Below are positions 50,588 to 61,866 of a stretch of 64,000 bases of DNA, piece after piece. The stretch is from Streptomyces sp. NBC_00249 (GTDB lineage: Bacteria; Actinomycetota; Actinomycetes; Streptomycetales; Streptomycetaceae). Position 1 is the first letter of the stretch. Each line of letters opens with the position of its first letter. Where the stretch lies: contig NZ_JAPEMV010000002.1 of NCBI RefSeq assembly GCF_026342355.1, positions 1,116,001 through 1,180,000 on the forward strand. The letters run 5' to 3'. Position numbers and translations under genes: made by a program. Under the pieces are notes generated by a model. It saw only the letters and a program-made list of their open reading frames with translations, ran no database searches and was not told where the DNA came from.

Positions 50588-52120
50588 CTACTGCGGGAAG
50601 AGGGTTCCGGCGGCGAAGCGCAGGACGAGCTGCGGGGCGCCGGAGAGGACCAGGGCGGTCACGGCGGTGAGGACGACGGCCGCCACGACCGGCCAGGGGG
50701 CCTTCGCGGGGGCGGGGGCGGCCTCGGCAGCCCCCTCCTCGGGGGTACGGAAGAGGAGGGCCGTCCAGCGCAGGTAGTAGTACAGGGCGATGACGACGTT
50801 GACCGCCATCACCACGGCGAGCCAGCCGAGGCCCGCGTCGACGGCGGACCGGAAGACGGTGACCTTCGCGAAGAGGCCGACGATGCCCGGCGGCAGGCCG
50901 GCCAGGCAGAGCAGGAAGAAGGCCAGCGAGAGGGCGGCGAGGGGCCGCTCGGCGTACAGGCCGCGGTAGTCGCTGATCCGGTTCAGCGGCTTCGTACGGG
51001 CGACCAGCGCGGCCACGGCGAAGGCGCCGAGGTTCACGACCGCGTACATGAGGGCGTAGGCGACGGTGGAGCCGATCTGGTCGCGGTCGGAGTACGCGGC
51101 CGCGGCGATCGGGACCAGCAGGTAGCCGGCCTGGCCCACGGAGGACCAGGCGAGCAGCCGTACGGCGCTGTTCGGGCGGTCGGCGGACTGGCGCAGGGCG
51201 GCGGCGTTGCCGAGGGTCATGGTGAGCGCGGCGAGGACGGCCAGGGCCGGGCCCCAGATGTCGGAGTACGCCGGGAAGGCGATCACGGTGACGAGGATCA
51301 GGCCGGTGAAGCCGACGGCCTTGCCGATCACCGAGAGGTAGCCGGCGACGGGCAGCGGGGCGCCCACGTAGGTGTCGGGGACCCAGAAGTGGAAGGGGAC
51401 GGCGGCCGTCTTGAAGGCGAAGCCGACGAGGGTGAGCGCGACGCCCGCCATGGCGAGGGTGTCGAGCTGCCCGGGGACCTCTTCGAGCCGGTCGGCGACC
51501 TGGGTGAGGTGCAGGGAGCCGGTGGCGGCGTAGACGAAGCTGACGCCCATCAGGGACACGGCGGTGGCGGTGACCGAGGAGAGGAAGAACTTGAGGGCGG
51601 CCTCGGAGGAGAGGCGGTCGCCGCGCCGCATGCCGACGAGGGCGAAGGCGGGCAGCGAGGCGACTTCGAGGGCGACGATCAGGGTGGCGAGGTCGCGGGC
51701 GGCGGGCAGCAGGGCCGCGCCGGCGGCGGAGGAGAGCAGCAGGAACCAGTACTCGCCGGCCGGCATGCGTGCGTCGCGGACGGCGGTGACCGACAGCAGG
51801 GCGGTGACCAGGGCGCCGGCGAGCACGAGGAACTGCACGACGAGCGCGAAGTGGTCGGCGGTGTAGCTGCAGGCGGACGGGTCGCCGGTGAGGCAGAAGG
51901 TGGTGCGTGCGCCGGAGCGCAGCGGCAACAGGGTGGCGATCGCCGCGGCGAGTCCGGCGACGGAGATCCAGCCGAGGAGCGGCTTGCTCCGCTCGGGCAC
52001 GAAGAGGTCGGCCACCAGGACGAGCAGGGCGACGGCGGCGGTGATGACCACGGGCGCGATGGCGAGCCAGTCGACGGACTGGACCAGGTTCGAGGGCGCC
52101 AGGGCGGCGAGGGCCGTCAT
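50588..52120 (-). CDS. nuoN: NADH-quinone oxidoreductase subunit N
   Basis: The 510-residue antiporter-like subunit starts at ATG 52120 with AGGAGG six bases upstream and overlaps the nuoM stop. It has about 14 helices, the key-lysine helix AGVALTLVGFAFKTAAVPFH and the HFWVPDTYVGAP region. It pumps protons or tunes coupling at the middle of complex I. The longer upstream frame is a shadow of nuoM. Confidence 0.93.
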   Translation of the reverse strand: MTALAALAPSNLVQSVDWLAIAPVVITAAVALLVLVADLFVPERSKPLLGWISVAGLAAAIATLLPLRSGARTTFCLTGDPSACSYTADHFALVVQFLVLAGALVTALLSVTAVRDARMPAGEYWFLLLSSAAGAALLPAARDLATLIVALEVASLPAFALVGMRRGDRLSSEAALKFFLSSVTATAVSLMGVSFVYAATGSLHLTQVADRLEEVPGQLDTLAMAGVALTLVGFAFKTAAVPFHFWVPDTYVGAPLPVAGYLSVIGKAVGFTGLILVTVIAFPAYSDIWGPALAVLAALTMTLGNAAALRQSADRPNSAVRLLAWSSVGQAGYLLVPIAAAAYSDRDQIGSTVAYALMYAVVNLGAFAVAALVARTKPLNRISDYRGLYAERPLAALSLAFFLLCLAGLPPGIVGLFAKVTVFRSAVDAGLGWLAVVMAVNVVIALYYYLRWTALLFRTPEEGAAEAAPAPAKAPWPVVAAVVLTAVTALVLSGAPQLVLRFAAGTLFPQ

Positions 52121-53712
52121 GAGTTGCCTCCTGCGAGGAGCTTCTGGACGGCCGGGTCGGTGAGGCCGAGGAGGACCGCGGGCCACAGGCCGGCGAGGAC
52201 GGTGAGGGCGACGAGCGGGGTCCAGGCGGCGAACTCGTAGCGCTGGACGTCCGCGAGGGAGATCTCGGGACCGGCCTTCGGGTCGCCCATGCAGACGCGC
52301 CGGACGACGATCAGCAGGTACGCGGCGGTGAGCAGGGTGCCGAACGCGCCGACGGCCATGTAGGTGAGGAAGGCCGGTCGGGACAGGCCCTCGGCCGGGT
52401 CGAACGCGCCGAACAGGGCCAGCATCTCGCCCCAGAACCCGGCCAGGCCGGGCAGGCCGAGGGAGGCGACGGCGGCGAAGGCGAGGAGGGCGCCGAGGCG
52501 GGGGGCGCGGCCGTAGAGGGCGGCGCCGGTGGCTCCGGCGAGGGTGTCGAGGTCGCTGCTGCCGTAGCGGTCCTTGAGGGCGCCGACGAGGAAGAAGAGG
52601 AGGCCGGTGATCAGGCCGTGGGCGATGTTGGCGAACAGCGCGCCGTTGACGCCGGTGGGGGTCATGGAGGCGATGCCGAGCAGGACGAAGCCCATGTGGC
52701 CGACGGAGGAGTACGCGATGAGGCGCTTGAGGTCGCCCTTGCCGCCCTTGCGGGTGAGGGCGAGGCAGGCGAGGGATCCGTAGACGATGCCGACGGCGGC
52801 GAAGGCGCCGAGGTACGGGGCGAAGGTGTGCATGCCGTCGGGGGTGACGGGGAGCAGGATGCGGACGAACCCGTACGTGCCCATCTTCAGCATGACGCCC
52901 GCGAGCAGCACCGATCCGACGGTGGGGGCGGCGGTGTGGGCGTCCGGCAGCCAGGTGTGCAGGGGCCACATCGGGGTCTTCACGGCGAAGCCGGCGCCGA
53001 TGGCGAGGACGGCCAGGAGCTGGGTGGTGTGGGACAGCCCGCGGCCGTTGTCAGAGGCGAGTGCCACCATGTCGAATGTGCCGCTGTCCAGTCCGATCAG
53101 CAGCAGTCCGAGGAGCATGACCACGGAGCCGAGGAGGGTGTACAGGATGAACTTCCAGGCGGCGGCCTGCCGCTGAGCACCGCCCCAGCGGGCGATGAGG
53201 AAGTACATCGGGATGAGGACCATCTCGAAGGCGAGGAAGAACAGCATCAGGTCGAGCACGGCGAAGGTCGCGAGGGTGCCGGACTCCAGGACCAGGAGCA
53301 GGGCGACGAAGGCCTTCGCGGAGGGGCCCGCGGGGAGCTTGAAGTAGCTGTACACCGCGCAGAGGAAGAACAGCAGCGCGGTCATCAGGAGGAGGGGGAG
53401 CGAGATGCCGTCGACGCCGAGGTGGATCCGGATGTTCAGCGCCTGGATCCAGCTGATGTCCGTCGTCGCCTGGAAGCGGGACGGTGCGTCGTGGTCGAAG
53501 CCCAGGGTGAGGGCGATCGCCGCGGCGAGGATGACTCCGGTGACGGTCACGCCGTGGCGCAGGACCGCCTGTTCGGGGCTCCTGCCCTTGAGTCCGGGCG
53601 GGGCCGGCAGGAGGGCCGCGACGGCCCCGAGGAGCGGTGCGGCCACGATGAACGCCAGAAGGAACTGCATCACGGACGGGCTGATATCAATCACGGCTGA
53701 CTCACGGCTCAC
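52117..53712 (-). CDS. nuoM: NADH-quinone oxidoreductase subunit M
   Basis: The 531-residue antiporter-like subunit has the conserved helix with the key glutamate (FFLAFEMVLIPMYFLI) and the broken-helix region [20 protein letters not shown]. Its start is taken at GTG 53712, which overlaps the nuoL stop by four bases. GTG 53694 is an alternative with no better ribosome site. Confidence 0.92.
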   Translation of the reverse strand: MSRESAVIDISPSVMQFLLAFIVAAPLLGAVAALLPAPPGLKGRSPEQAVLRHGVTVTGVILAAAIALTLGFDHDAPSRFQATTDISWIQALNIRIHLGVDGISLPLLLMTALLFFLCAVYSYFKLPAGPSAKAFVALLLVLESGTLATFAVLDLMLFFLAFEMVLIPMYFLIARWGGAQRQAAAWKFILYTLLGSVVMLLGLLLIGLDSGTFDMVALASDNGRGLSHTTQLLAVLAIGAGFAVKTPMWPLHTWLPDAHTAAPTVGSVLLAGVMLKMGTYGFVRILLPVTPDGMHTFAPYLGAFAAVGIVYGSLACLALTRKGGKGDLKRLIAYSSVGHMGFVLLGIASMTPTGVNGALFANIAHGLITGLLFFLVGALKDRYGSSDLDTLAGATGAALYGRAPRLGALLAFAAVASLGLPGLAGFWGEMLALFGAFDPAEGLSRPAFLTYMAVGAFGTLLTAAYLLIVVRRVCMGDPKAGPEISLADVQRYEFAAWTPLVALTVLAGLWPAVLLGLTDPAVQKLLAGGNS

Positions 53713-55739
53713 GATCCGGCGTTGACGTTGGCGAGGACGGCGGTGGCGATCGCCAGGACCACGGCGCCGGCGAGCAGGGCGCTCAGGTAGCTCTGCACGT
53801 TGCCGGTCTGGGCTCGGCGGACGAGGGCGCCGAGCAGCCGGGGGCCGGTGCCCGCGCCGCGGACGTACGTGTCCACGACCTCGCGGTCGAGGAAGCGGAC
53901 CAGGCTCGCGGCCGCCCGGGTGGGGCGGACGAAGAGCCGGTCGTAGACGGCGTCGAGGTGGAAGCCGTCGGCGGCGTGGCGGTGCAGGGGGCCGAGCAGG
54001 GCGACCCCGGGGTCGGGCGCGGAGCCTGCGGGGACGACGGGGTGGTCGTGGGTCACCTCGGCCACCTCGGGGGTCTCGGCGGCGGACCGGGCGGCCGCCA
54101 CGGAGGCGGGGACGCCTTCTCCGGTCGCGGGGGCGCCGGCGGGGGTGCCGGTGCGGGCGGCGGAGGCGGCCTTGGCGGTGGCGCGCTGCCACAGGGCGTA
54201 GGTGAGCATCACGCCGATGAGGGCGGCACCCGTGCCGAGGACCGAGGTGGTCACGGACGGGGTGAGCTCCTTGCCGTCGAACCAGTCGGCGAGGGGGCCG
54301 ACGGCGAGGCCGAAGGCGATCGAGGGGATCGCCAGCAGCCACAGCACGCCGGTCATGGCGACGGGTTCCTTGCCGTGGTCGGGGGCGGAGGCGCCCCGGC
54401 CGCGGAAGGCCATCAGCCACAGCCGGGTGGCGTAGGCGGCGGTGAGCAGCGCGGTCAGCACACCGGCGACGAGCACCAGCCAGCCGGCCGCGGTCGGGGC
54501 GAGCTCGGAGTGTCCGGTGGCGGTGTGCTCGGCGGCGACGAGGACGGCTTCCTTGGAGAAGAAGCCGGCGAAGGGCGGGATGGCGGCGAGCGCGAGCAGC
54601 GCGATCGTCATCGTCCAGAAGGCGTCGGGGATGCGCTTGGCCAGGCCGTCCATCCGGGACATGGCGGCCAGGGAGTTCGTACCGGCGGCATGGATGATCA
54701 CGCCCGCGCCGAGGAACAGGAGCGCCTTGAAGGCGCCGTGCGACAGGAGGTGGAAGACGGCGGCGGAGCGGTCGCCGACGGCCAGGGCGCCGGTCATGTA
54801 GCCGAGCTGGCCGATCGTGGAGTAGGCGAGGACCCGCTTGATGTCGTCCTGGGCGAGGGCGGCGAGGGCGGAGCCGATCATCGTGACGGCCGCCATGGCG
54901 GCCATGACCACCAGTGCGGCCTGGGAGGCCGCGAAGACGGGCAGGAGGCGGGCGATGAAGTAGACACCGGCGGCGACCATCGTCGCGGCGTGGATCAGCG
55001 CGGAGACCGGGGTGGGGCCCGCCATGGCGTCGGGGAGCCAGGTGTGCAGCGGGAACTGCGCGGACTTGCCCGCGACGCCGGCCAGCAGGAGCAGCGCGAT
55101 CAGCGTCGGGTGGTCGAGGCCGCCCGCGGCGACGGTGCCGAGGATCTTGGTGATCTGGAAGGAGCCGGCGTCGGCGGCGAGCGCGAACAGTCCGATGAGG
55201 AAGGGGACGTCACCGAGCTTGGTGACGAGGAAGGCCTTGAGGGAGGCGGAGCGGGCCGCCCCGGTCTCCCAGTAGTGGCCCACCAGGAAGTAGGAGCAGA
55301 TGCCCATGACCTCCCAGCCGACCAGCAGCACCATCAGGTCGCCGGAGTAGACGACGAGCAGCATCGCGGAGGTGAAGAGGGAGACGAGCGCGGCGTAGGA
55401 GGGGTAGCGCGGGTCCTCGCGCAGGTACGCCGTCGAGTACAGCTGGACGCAGGTCGCGACGACGCCGACGAGGACGGCGACGAGCACGGCGAAGCCGTCG
55501 AGGTGGAGCGAGAGCTCGATCGGCACCGAGCCGGTCGGGGTCAGCTCGGTCGCGGTGTCGATGGCCGGGCCACCGCCCTGGCGGACGGCGACGAGCACCG
55601 CCAGCACGGCGGTGGCCAGCGCCGGCAGCACCGCGAGGGGGCGGACGAAGCCGGGGGCGGTCCGGCCGAGGAGCAGGCCGGCCACCGCGCCGAGGAAGGG
55701 CAGGAGGGGAACGAGGACCGCGAGGGTCGTGGTGCTCAC
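53709..55739 (-). CDS. nuoL: NADH-quinone oxidoreductase subunit L
   Basis: The 676-residue protein has the antiporter core with [18 protein letters not shown] and [20 protein letters not shown], then the long C-terminal arm that clamps the membrane subunits. GTG start overlaps nuoK by four bases. A polar loop near residues ~530-590 is rich in Ala/Thr/Gly/Pro, longer than I expect, as is common in actinobacteria. Confidence 0.93.
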   Translation of the reverse strand: MSTTTLAVLVPLLPFLGAVAGLLLGRTAPGFVRPLAVLPALATAVLAVLVAVRQGGGPAIDTATELTPTGSVPIELSLHLDGFAVLVAVLVGVVATCVQLYSTAYLREDPRYPSYAALVSLFTSAMLLVVYSGDLMVLLVGWEVMGICSYFLVGHYWETGAARSASLKAFLVTKLGDVPFLIGLFALAADAGSFQITKILGTVAAGGLDHPTLIALLLLAGVAGKSAQFPLHTWLPDAMAGPTPVSALIHAATMVAAGVYFIARLLPVFAASQAALVVMAAMAAVTMIGSALAALAQDDIKRVLAYSTIGQLGYMTGALAVGDRSAAVFHLLSHGAFKALLFLGAGVIIHAAGTNSLAAMSRMDGLAKRIPDAFWTMTIALLALAAIPPFAGFFSKEAVLVAAEHTATGHSELAPTAAGWLVLVAGVLTALLTAAYATRLWLMAFRGRGASAPDHGKEPVAMTGVLWLLAIPSIAFGLAVGPLADWFDGKELTPSVTTSVLGTGAALIGVMLTYALWQRATAKAASAARTGTPAGAPATGEGVPASVAAARSAAETPEVAEVTHDHPVVPAGSAPDPGVALLGPLHRHAADGFHLDAVYDRLFVRPTRAAASLVRFLDREVVDTYVRGAGTGPRLLGALVRRAQTGNVQSYLSALLAGAVVLAIATAVLANVNAGS

Positions 55740-56095
55740 GCGGCGACCTCCGGCCGGGCAGTGGTTTCGTCGGACCGGCCGGGTTCACGGCCCTCGGCGG
55801 TGTCGCGCAGCTTGTCGACGTCCGAGGTGCCCCGGTTGCGGTACACCATCAGCACGATCGCGAGACCGATGCCGATCTCGGCGGCGGCGATGGCGATGGT
55901 GAAGAGGGTCAGTGCCTGGCCTGCGTGCAGGGTGTCGCGCAGCCAGACGTCGAAGGCCACCAGGTTGAGGTTGACGGCGTTGAGCATCAGCTCGACGGAC
56001 ATCAGGACCAGGATGGCGTTGCGCCGGGCGAGCACTCCGTAGAGGCCGGTGGCGAAGAGCAGGGCCGCCAGAACGGCGGGGTACGCGAGGTGCAT
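55736..56095 (-). CDS. nuoK: NADH-quinone oxidoreductase subunit K
   Basis: The 119-residue three-helix protein has the conserved [19 protein letters not shown] with its essential glutamates, and an extra C-terminal tail of about 30 polar residues. ATG 56095 overlaps the nuoJ stop (ATGA). Confidence 0.95.
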   Translation of the reverse strand: MHLAYPAVLAALLFATGLYGVLARRNAILVLMSVELMLNAVNLNLVAFDVWLRDTLHAGQALTLFTIAIAAAEIGIGLAIVLMVYRNRGTSDVDKLRDTAEGREPGRSDETTARPEVAA

Positions 56096-56721
56096 CAGCG
56101 CTGGCCCTTCTCGGCGCCCTGGTCACCGGCGCGGGCGGCGGCGTCGGCCGCCTCCTCGGCGGGGGTGTTCCTGCGGGAGAGCACGATCGCGCCGATCAGG
56201 GCGGCGAGGAGGAGCACGGAGAGCGCCTCGAAGGGCAGCACCCAGTGCTGGAAGAGGATCTCACCGGAGACCTTGGTGGAGCCCTGGGCGGGGCCGTCGA
56301 GGTCGATCCAGGTGGTGCGGAAGGCGTCGACGACCACCCAGACGAGCGCGGCGCCCGACACGGAGGCGACGCCTAGGGCCACCCAGCGGTTGCCGGAGTC
56401 GGCGTCCGGGGAGCGGCCGATGGGGGCCCTGGTGAGCATCAGCCCGAAGAGGAGGAGGACGACCACGGAGCCGAGGTAGATCAGTACCTGGACCCAGGCG
56501 ATGAACTCGGCGGTCAGCAGCAGGTACTCGACGGCGATCCCGCCGAGCGCGACGACCAGCCAGAGGGCGGCGTGCACGAGCTGCTTGGTGGTGACCGTGA
56601 TGACGGCCGCGCCGAGGGTGGCGAGGCCGACGAGGAGGAAGGCGATCTCGACGCCGGTCGGGGAGAGGAACCCGGGACCGGCCGGTGTGGTGGCCGCGGC
56701 GAGGTGGGCGGCGTACGTCAT
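56095..56721 (-). CDS. nuoJ: NADH-quinone oxidoreductase subunit J
   Basis: The 208-residue five-helix protein has the conserved [20 protein letters not shown] segment of NuoJ. It starts at ATG 56721, sharing one base with the nuoI stop. Confidence 0.94.
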   Translation of the reverse strand: MTYAAHLAAATTPAGPGFLSPTGVEIAFLLVGLATLGAAVITVTTKQLVHAALWLVVALGGIAVEYLLLTAEFIAWVQVLIYLGSVVVLLLFGLMLTRAPIGRSPDADSGNRWVALGVASVSGAALVWVVVDAFRTTWIDLDGPAQGSTKVSGEILFQHWVLPFEALSVLLLAALIGAIVLSRRNTPAEEAADAAARAGDQGAEKGQR

Positions 56722-57362
56722 CACGCGGTCCCTCCCGTCGGGGTGTCGGGGGTGGCGGGCGGGGTCGGCGGGGCGTCCGGGGTTGCCGCGGCGTCCGGGG
56801 TTGCCGCGGCGTCCGGGGCCGGGGTGGCGGCGGCGGCTGCTGCGGCGGCTTCGGCCTTCTCCACGGCCTTGCGGGCGGCGGCGACCTCCTTCGGCTCCTC
56901 GGCGGCCGGGTCCAGGGCCGGCGGGGCCGGGACCGTCCACATCCACTCGCGCAGCTTGTCGCGCTCGTGGGTCAGCTCGTGGATGTCGGTCTCCGCGTAC
57001 TCGAACTCCGGCGACCAGAAGAGGGCGTCGAAGGGACACACCTCGATGCAGATCCCGCAGTACATGCAGAGGGAGAAGTCGATGGCGAAGCGGTCGAGGA
57101 CGTTGCGGCTGCGCTCGCGGCCGCCGGGGGTGGCGGCCGGCACCGTCTCCTTGTGGGAGTCGATGTAGATGCACCAGTCGGGGCACTCGCGGGCGCACAG
57201 CATGCAGACCGTGCAGTTCTCCTCGAACAGGCCGATGACCCCGCGGGAGCGGGGCGGGAGCTCGGGCTGCACCTCGGGGTACTGCGCGGTGTGGGAGCGC
57301 TTCGTCATCGTGCGCAGGGTGACGGCCAGGCCCTTGGCCAGGCCGGATCCGGGGATGGGCAT
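56721..57362 (-). CDS. nuoI: NADH-quinone oxidoreductase subunit I with Ala/Pro tail
   Basis: The 213-residue product carries two 4Fe-4S motifs, [15 protein letters not shown] and [15 protein letters not shown], the N6a/N6b relay of complex I. A C-terminal tail after about residue 135 is Ala/Pro/Asp-rich with repeats of PDAAATPDA. The tail is not needed for iron-sulfur binding; its role is unknown. The ATG shares one base with the nuoH stop. Confidence 0.94.
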   Translation of the reverse strand: MPIPGSGLAKGLAVTLRTMTKRSHTAQYPEVQPELPPRSRGVIGLFEENCTVCMLCARECPDWCIYIDSHKETVPAATPGGRERSRNVLDRFAIDFSLCMYCGICIEVCPFDALFWSPEFEYAETDIHELTHERDKLREWMWTVPAPPALDPAAEEPKEVAAARKAVEKAEAAAAAAAATPAPDAAATPDAAATPDAPPTPPATPDTPTGGTA

Positions 57363-58330
57363 TACTGGATCGCCACCTTCACGATGCCGGTGAGCGCGAT
57401 CTGGGCGAGCGCGAGGGGGATGAGCACGGTCCAGGCGAGCTTCTGGAGCTGGTCCTCGCGCAGGCGCGGGTAGCTCACCCGGAGCCAGATGACGACGAAG
57501 GCGAGGACGGCCACCTTCAGGAGGGTCCACACCCAGGCGAGGTCGTCGCCGCCGAAGGGGCCGTGCCAGCCGCCGAGGAAGAGGACGGTGGTCAGCGCGC
57601 AGAGGACGACGATGCCGGCGTACTCGGCGAGCAGGAACAGCGCGAAGCGCAGCCCGGTGTACTCGGTGTACGCGCCGAAGATGATCTCGGAGTCGGCGAC
57701 GGGCATGTCGAAGGGGGGCCGCTGGAGCTCGGCGAGGCCGGCGGTGAAGAAGACGAGCGCGCCGATGATCTGCCAGGGCAGCCACCACCACTCGAAGGCG
57801 TTCACGATGCCGGGCAGGGACACCGTCCCCGCGGCCATGGCGACGGAGGCGGCGGCGAGCAGCATCGGCAGCTCGTAGGCGAGCAGCTGGGCGGCGGTGC
57901 GGAGGCCTCCGAGCAGGGAGAACTTGTTGGCGGAGGCCCAGCCGCCCATGAGGCTTCCGAGCACTCCGATGCCCATGACGGCGAGCGCGAAGAAGAGGCC
58001 GGCGTCGATGACCTGGCCGACCGCGCCTTCGCCGGGGCCGATGGGGATGGCGAGGAGGACGAGGAGGTACGGCAGCAGCGCGACGGCGGGGGCGATCTGG
58101 AAGATCCGCTTGTCGGCGCCGGCCGGGACGATGTCCTCCTTCTGCGCGAACTTCACGCCGTCGGCGACGAGCTGGGCCCAGCCGTGGAAGCCGCCGGCGT
58201 ACATGGGGCCGAGGCGGCCCTGCATGTGCGCCATCACCTTGTGCTCGGCCTGCCCGACGACGAGCGGGAGCACGAGGAACACGGCGAAGACGACGATCAG
58301 TCGCAGGGCGACGTCGAGGACATCGTTCAC
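57362..58330 (-). CDS. nuoH: NADH-quinone oxidoreductase subunit H
   Basis: The 322-residue protein shows the quinone-site subunit pattern: [37 protein letters not shown] and [17 protein letters not shown]. It joins the hydrophilic arm to the membrane arm. GTG 58330 overlaps the nuoC stop by four bases. Confidence 0.95.
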   Translation of the reverse strand: MNDVLDVALRLIVVFAVFLVLPLVVGQAEHKVMAHMQGRLGPMYAGGFHGWAQLVADGVKFAQKEDIVPAGADKRIFQIAPAVALLPYLLVLLAIPIGPGEGAVGQVIDAGLFFALAVMGIGVLGSLMGGWASANKFSLLGGLRTAAQLLAYELPMLLAAASVAMAAGTVSLPGIVNAFEWWWLPWQIIGALVFFTAGLAELQRPPFDMPVADSEIIFGAYTEYTGLRFALFLLAEYAGIVVLCALTTVLFLGGWHGPFGGDDLAWVWTLLKVAVLAFVVIWLRVSYPRLREDQLQKLAWTVLIPLALAQIALTGIVKVAIQ

Positions 58331-59508
58331 GCGTCGCCTCCGGTGGTGGTGTCGGGATCGGGGTCGGGGTCGGGCTTGGGGGCCGGGTCCGGGGACGGCG
58401 GGGCCGGCGGGGTGGCCGGGGGCTCCTCGAAGGCGGGCTTCGGGTCGTGCCAGGGCGCGTCGGGGCTCCGCGGGGCCGCGCGCGTGGGAGCCTCCGGCTC
58501 CGGCCCGGGGGTCTGGCTCGCGGAGCCGTCCGCGACCGAGCGGGTGCGGCGGGCCGGGCGCGGGGTGTCGGTGGCGTCGGCCGGGGCTTCCGGTGACGGG
58601 CCGGGCGGGGTGGTCTCGCTCGCGGAGCCGTCCGCTGCCGCGGGAGTGGCGCCGGGCGGGGTCGCCTGGCTCGCGGAGCCGTCCGCGACCGAGCGGGTGC
58701 GGCGGGCCGGGCGCGGGGTGTCGGTGGCGTCGGCCGGGGCTTCCGGTGACGGGCCGGGCGGGGTCGCCTGGCTTGCCGAGCCGTCGGAGACCGAGCGGGT
58801 GCGGCGTACCGGGCGGGCCGGGGTGTCCGCGCCCTCGGTCGGGGTGTCCGGGCGGGGGCGGCGGGCCGGGCGGTCGGCGGCGGCGCCGGCTGCGCGGGGG
58901 GTGCGGGCCGGGCGGGCGGGGGCCGGGGGGAGCTGGCCCTTGAGGGGGCCCCACTCGTTCGGGTCCGGCACGCCGGGCGGGAGCATCTGGCGCCGCTTCG
59001 GCGCGTCGGGGTCGTGGGCCTCGCCCGGCTCCTTGGCTCCCGGCCAGGCCTTGGCCACGCGGGCCGCCAGGACGAAGTCCTTGCGCAGCGGGTGGCCCTC
59101 GAAGTTCTCGGGGAGGAGGAGGTGGACCAGGTTCGGGTGGTCGGTGAAGACGACCCCGAACATCTCGAAGGTTTCCCGCTCGTGCCATTCCGCGCCGGCG
59201 TAGACCGCGACGGCCGAGGGGAGGGAGGGGGAGGTGTGCGGGACCGTCGTGCGCAGCAGGAGGCGGCGTACGCGGTGGTTCTCCAGGGAGACGACGTGCG
59301 CGCAGATCCGGAAGCCGGTGCCGGGCTCGTCGACCGCGCTCAGCCAGTCGAAGAAGGTGCAGCCCAGCTTGTCGCGGGCGATTTCGAGGGAGGAGATCCA
59401 GGAGCCGACCGGGACGTCGACCGTCAGGACGTCGTAGGCGAAGCTGCCCACGGCCTCGGCGCCGAAGACGGTGGCGGCGCCGTCGGGGAGGGAGTCGTAG
59501 AGGTTCAC
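58327..59508 (-). CDS. nuoC: NADH-quinone oxidoreductase subunit C with long repetitive tail
   Basis: The first ~180 of 393 residues are a normal NuoC 30-kDa domain, with [17 protein letters not shown] as signature. About 210 more residues are a Pro/Ala/Arg/Asp-rich low-complexity tail, ending in alternating DPDP. Inside it the unit [13 protein letters not shown] recurs, and a 99-bp DNA block is repeated exactly at 58513-58611 and 58666-58764 (period 153 bp). There is no NuoD domain fused to it. GTG 59508 overlaps nuoB by four bases. Confidence 0.92.
   Translation of the reverse strand: MNLYDSLPDGAATVFGAEAVGSFAYDVLTVDVPVGSWISSLEIARDKLGCTFFDWLSAVDEPGTGFRICAHVVSLENHRVRRLLLRTTVPHTSPSLPSAVAVYAGAEWHERETFEMFGVVFTDHPNLVHLLLPENFEGHPLRKDFVLAARVAKAWPGAKEPGEAHDPDAPKRRQMLPPGVPDPNEWGPLKGQLPPAPARPARTPRAAGAAADRPARRPRPDTPTEGADTPARPVRRTRSVSDGSASQATPPGPSPEAPADATDTPRPARRTRSVADGSASQATPPGATPAAADGSASETTPPGPSPEAPADATDTPRPARRTRSVADGSASQTPGPEPEAPTRAAPRSPDAPWHDPKPAFEEPPATPPAPPSPDPAPKPDPDPDPDTTTGGDA
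58513..58764 (-). repeat. Exact 99-bp direct repeat within nuoC tail
   Basis: Bases 58513-58611 and 58666-58764 are identical, 33 codons each, with a period of 153 bp (51 codons). A third, degenerate copy follows at about 58767-58830. All stay in frame. Confidence 0.9.
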
Positions 59509-60119
59509 GCGTCCGCCCCCGGGGTGCTGGGGGGTGCGATCAGGCCGCTGGTGAGCTGGGAAACGGAAGGCGTCGCCGCGTACCGGTCCGCCAGGGACTC
59601 TCGAGCGATCTTCTCCTGCAGTTTGAGGATTCCCTGGAGGAGGGCCTCGGGGCGCGGCGGGCAGCCGGGCACGTAGACGTCCACCGGGATGATCTGGTCG
59701 ACGCCCTTGGTGACCGAGTACGAGTCCCAGTAGGGGCCGCCGCAGTTGGAGCAGGCACCGAAGGAGATGACGTACTTCGGCTCGGGCATCTGCTCGTAGA
59801 GCCGTTTGACGGCCGGGGCCATCTTGTCCGTGACGGTGCCCGAGACGATCATCAGGTCGGCCTGGCGGGGGCCCGGCGCGAAGGGGATGACGCCGAGGCG
59901 GATGAAGTCGTGCCGGGCCATGGAGGCGGCGATGAACTCGATCGCGCAGCAGGCGAGGCCGAAGTTGAACACCCACAGGCTGTACCGGCGGCCCCAGTTC
60001 AGGACCACCTTCATCGGCTCCGGGGCGAGGCGGGAGAGCACTCCCAGGCGCTTGGGCTCCGGGAGGAGAACGGGCTGGACGGGCTGGTCTGCGCCGTCCA
60101 CCTGCGGTGTCACGTCCAT
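59505..60119 (-). CDS. nuoB: NADH-quinone oxidoreductase subunit B
   Basis: The 204-residue product keeps the N2-cluster cysteines in [15 protein letters not shown] and [15 protein letters not shown]2 is the last iron-sulfur cluster before quinone. ATG 60119 lies within the end of nuoA (10-base overlap). The longer open frame is a shadow. Confidence 0.95.
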   Translation of the reverse strand: MDVTPQVDGADQPVQPVLLPEPKRLGVLSRLAPEPMKVVLNWGRRYSLWVFNFGLACCAIEFIAASMARHDFIRLGVIPFAPGPRQADLMIVSGTVTDKMAPAVKRLYEQMPEPKYVISFGACSNCGGPYWDSYSVTKGVDQIIPVDVYVPGCPPRPEALLQGILKLQEKIARESLADRYAATPSVSQLTSGLIAPPSTPGADA

Positions 60120-60523
60120 TCGAGGACGCCCTTCTTGTACGCGTAGAGCAGGCCGACGGCCAGGAACCCGAGGAAGATGAACATCTCCACCAGGGTCGTG
60201 GCGCCGTAACCGGCGGCGGCGAACACCGTCGCCCACGGGAAGAGGAAGATCGAGTCGACGGCGAAGATGACGTAGAGGAAGGCGTAGACGTAGTAGCGGA
60301 CCTGGGTGTGCGCCCAGCCCTCGCCCACGGGGTCCACGCCGCACTCGTAGGTCAGCAGCTTCTCGGGGGTCGGGACCACGGGCCGCAGCAGGCGGCCGGC
60401 GCCGAAGGCCACGGCGACGAAGAGCACGCCGAGGACCGCCAGCAGGCCGACGACCGAATAACTCCGGAAGTAGTCCGCGGCGATCACGGTCACGGTCACG
60501 GTCGAAACCGTCGGGTCGGACAC
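60110..60523 (-). CDS. nuoA: NADH-quinone oxidoreductase subunit A
   Basis: The 137-residue three-helix protein has [20 protein letters not shown] and the [16 protein letters not shown] helix of NuoA. I take GTG 60523, which has GAGGAA seven bases upstream. It heads a ten-gene operon nuoA-B-C-H-I-J-K-L-M-N with no nuoD, E, F or G. Confidence 0.94.
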   Translation of the reverse strand: MSDPTVSTVTVTVIAADYFRSYSVVGLLAVLGVLFVAVAFGAGRLLRPVVPTPEKLLTYECGVDPVGEGWAHTQVRYYVYAFLYVIFAVDSIFLFPWATVFAAAGYGATTLVEMFIFLGFLAVGLLYAYKKGVLEWT

Positions 60524-60679
60524 GTCCGTTCCTCGCTCCTCGGCCACTGTCGACGATCAGGGTGATCTGGTACGGACGGGAGTCTAGGGCCTGGTCCGCA
60601 CAGGGTGGGGTTATCCCCCGTTCACTGGCGCCTGGCTGCCCCATGGCATCGGGCAGGCGGAATTGGCAGGCTGTGCCGC

Positions 60680-61846
60680 ATGACCGCGAACGATCAAGCC
60701 GACGCTCCTCCTCCCGTACGTCCCGTGTTCGACGCGGTCACGTGGAGGGAGATCGCTTACCTGCTGAGCAATCTGCCGGCAGCGCTGATCGGTTTTGTTT
60801 ACACCATTGTCATGGTTTCGGCGGCCGGTGGCCTGTCCGTGACCGCGATCGGACTGCCGCTGCTCGCGTGCGTCCTGTGGGGGGCGCGGCAGCTCGGGCG
60901 CTTCGCGCGGGCCCGCGCGCGGGGGCTGCTGGGCGTGCGGGTGGCCGAGCCGACGCCGCTTCCCGGGCCGAAGCGGTCGGGCGGGTTCTTCACGTGGCTG
61001 TGGACGGGCATCAAGGACCCGGTGGGCTGGCGGACCGTGCTGTACGAGCTGGTCCGGCTGCCGTGGGGGGTGCTGACCTTCACCGTCACGTTGACGGGGC
61101 TGATCGTGCTGTGGCCCGTGCTTCCGTATGTGGTGCGCGGGCTGTCGAACGTGGACCGGGCGATGGTGCGGGGCCTGCTGTCCCCCTCCGACGAGCTGGA
61201 GCGGCGGATCGCCGAGCTGGAGACGGGGCGGGGTGTGGTCGTGGACACGGCGGCGGCGGACCTGCGGCGGATCGAGCGGGACCTGCACGACGGGGCGCAG
61301 GCGCGGCTGGTGGCGTTGGCGATGGGGCTGGGGCTGGCGAAGGAGAAGATGGCCGAGGATCCGCAGGCCGCGGCGCGGATGGTGGACGAGGCGCACGGTG
61401 AGGTGAAGGTGGCCCTCCAGGAGCTGCGGGACCTCGCGCGGGGGATCCATCCGGCGGTGCTGACCGACCGGGGGCTGGACGCGGCGCTGTCTTCGGTGGC
61501 GTCGCGGTGTCTGGTGCCGGTGAAGGTGGCGGTGGATCTGCCGGGGCGGCCGGCGGCGGCGATCGAGGGGATCGCGTACTTCGTGGTGTCGGAGCTGCTG
61601 CAGAACGTCAGCAAGCACGCGGGGGCGCGGGGCGCGAGCGTCGAGGTGTGGCGGGCGGGGGTGCGGCTGCTGGTGCGGGTGTCCGACGACGGGCGGGGCG
61701 GGGCGCGGGTGTCCGGGGGGACGGGGATGGCGGGGCTGGCGGAGCGGCTGCGGGCGGTGGACGGGGTGTTCGTCGTGGACTCGCCGGAGGGCGGGGGCAC
61801 GGTGGTGTCGGCGGAGCTGCCTTGGCGGGACCGCGATCGGGGGTAG
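60680..61846 (+). CDS. HisKA_3 sensor histidine kinase 1
   Basis: The 388-residue protein has an N-terminal membrane domain with about four helices (residues ~25-155). A NarL-family kinase domain follows: H-box [19 protein letters not shown], then a Bergerat ATPase fold with N-box [13 protein letters not shown] and G-box DDGRGG and [12 protein letters not shown]. It lies divergently next to nuoA. The bases ~61231-61651 are nearly the same as 62981-63401 in the second kinase gene, so the two arose by duplication and then stayed alike. Confidence 0.92.
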   Translation: MTANDQADAPPPVRPVFDAVTWREIAYLLSNLPAALIGFVYTIVMVSAAGGLSVTAIGLPLLACVLWGARQLGRFARARARGLLGVRVAEPTPLPGPKRSGGFFTWLWTGIKDPVGWRTVLYELVRLPWGVLTFTVTLTGLIVLWPVLPYVVRGLSNVDRAMVRGLLSPSDELERRIAELETGRGVVVDTAAADLRRIERDLHDGAQARLVALAMGLGLAKEKMAEDPQAAARMVDEAHGEVKVALQELRDLARGIHPAVLTDRGLDAALSSVASRCLVPVKVAVDLPGRPAAAIEGIAYFVVSELLQNVSKHAGARGASVEVWRAGVRLLVRVSDDGRGGARVSGGTGMAGLAERLRAVDGVFVVDSPEGGGTVVSAELPWRDRDRG

Positions 61847-61866
61847 CCCGGGCTGTGGGTGGGGGC

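Noticed and set aside
58513..58830. Regularly spaced repeats resembling a CRISPR array
   Set aside because: Only two exact copies plus a degenerate one, units of 99 bp, in frame inside nuoC; no cas genes.
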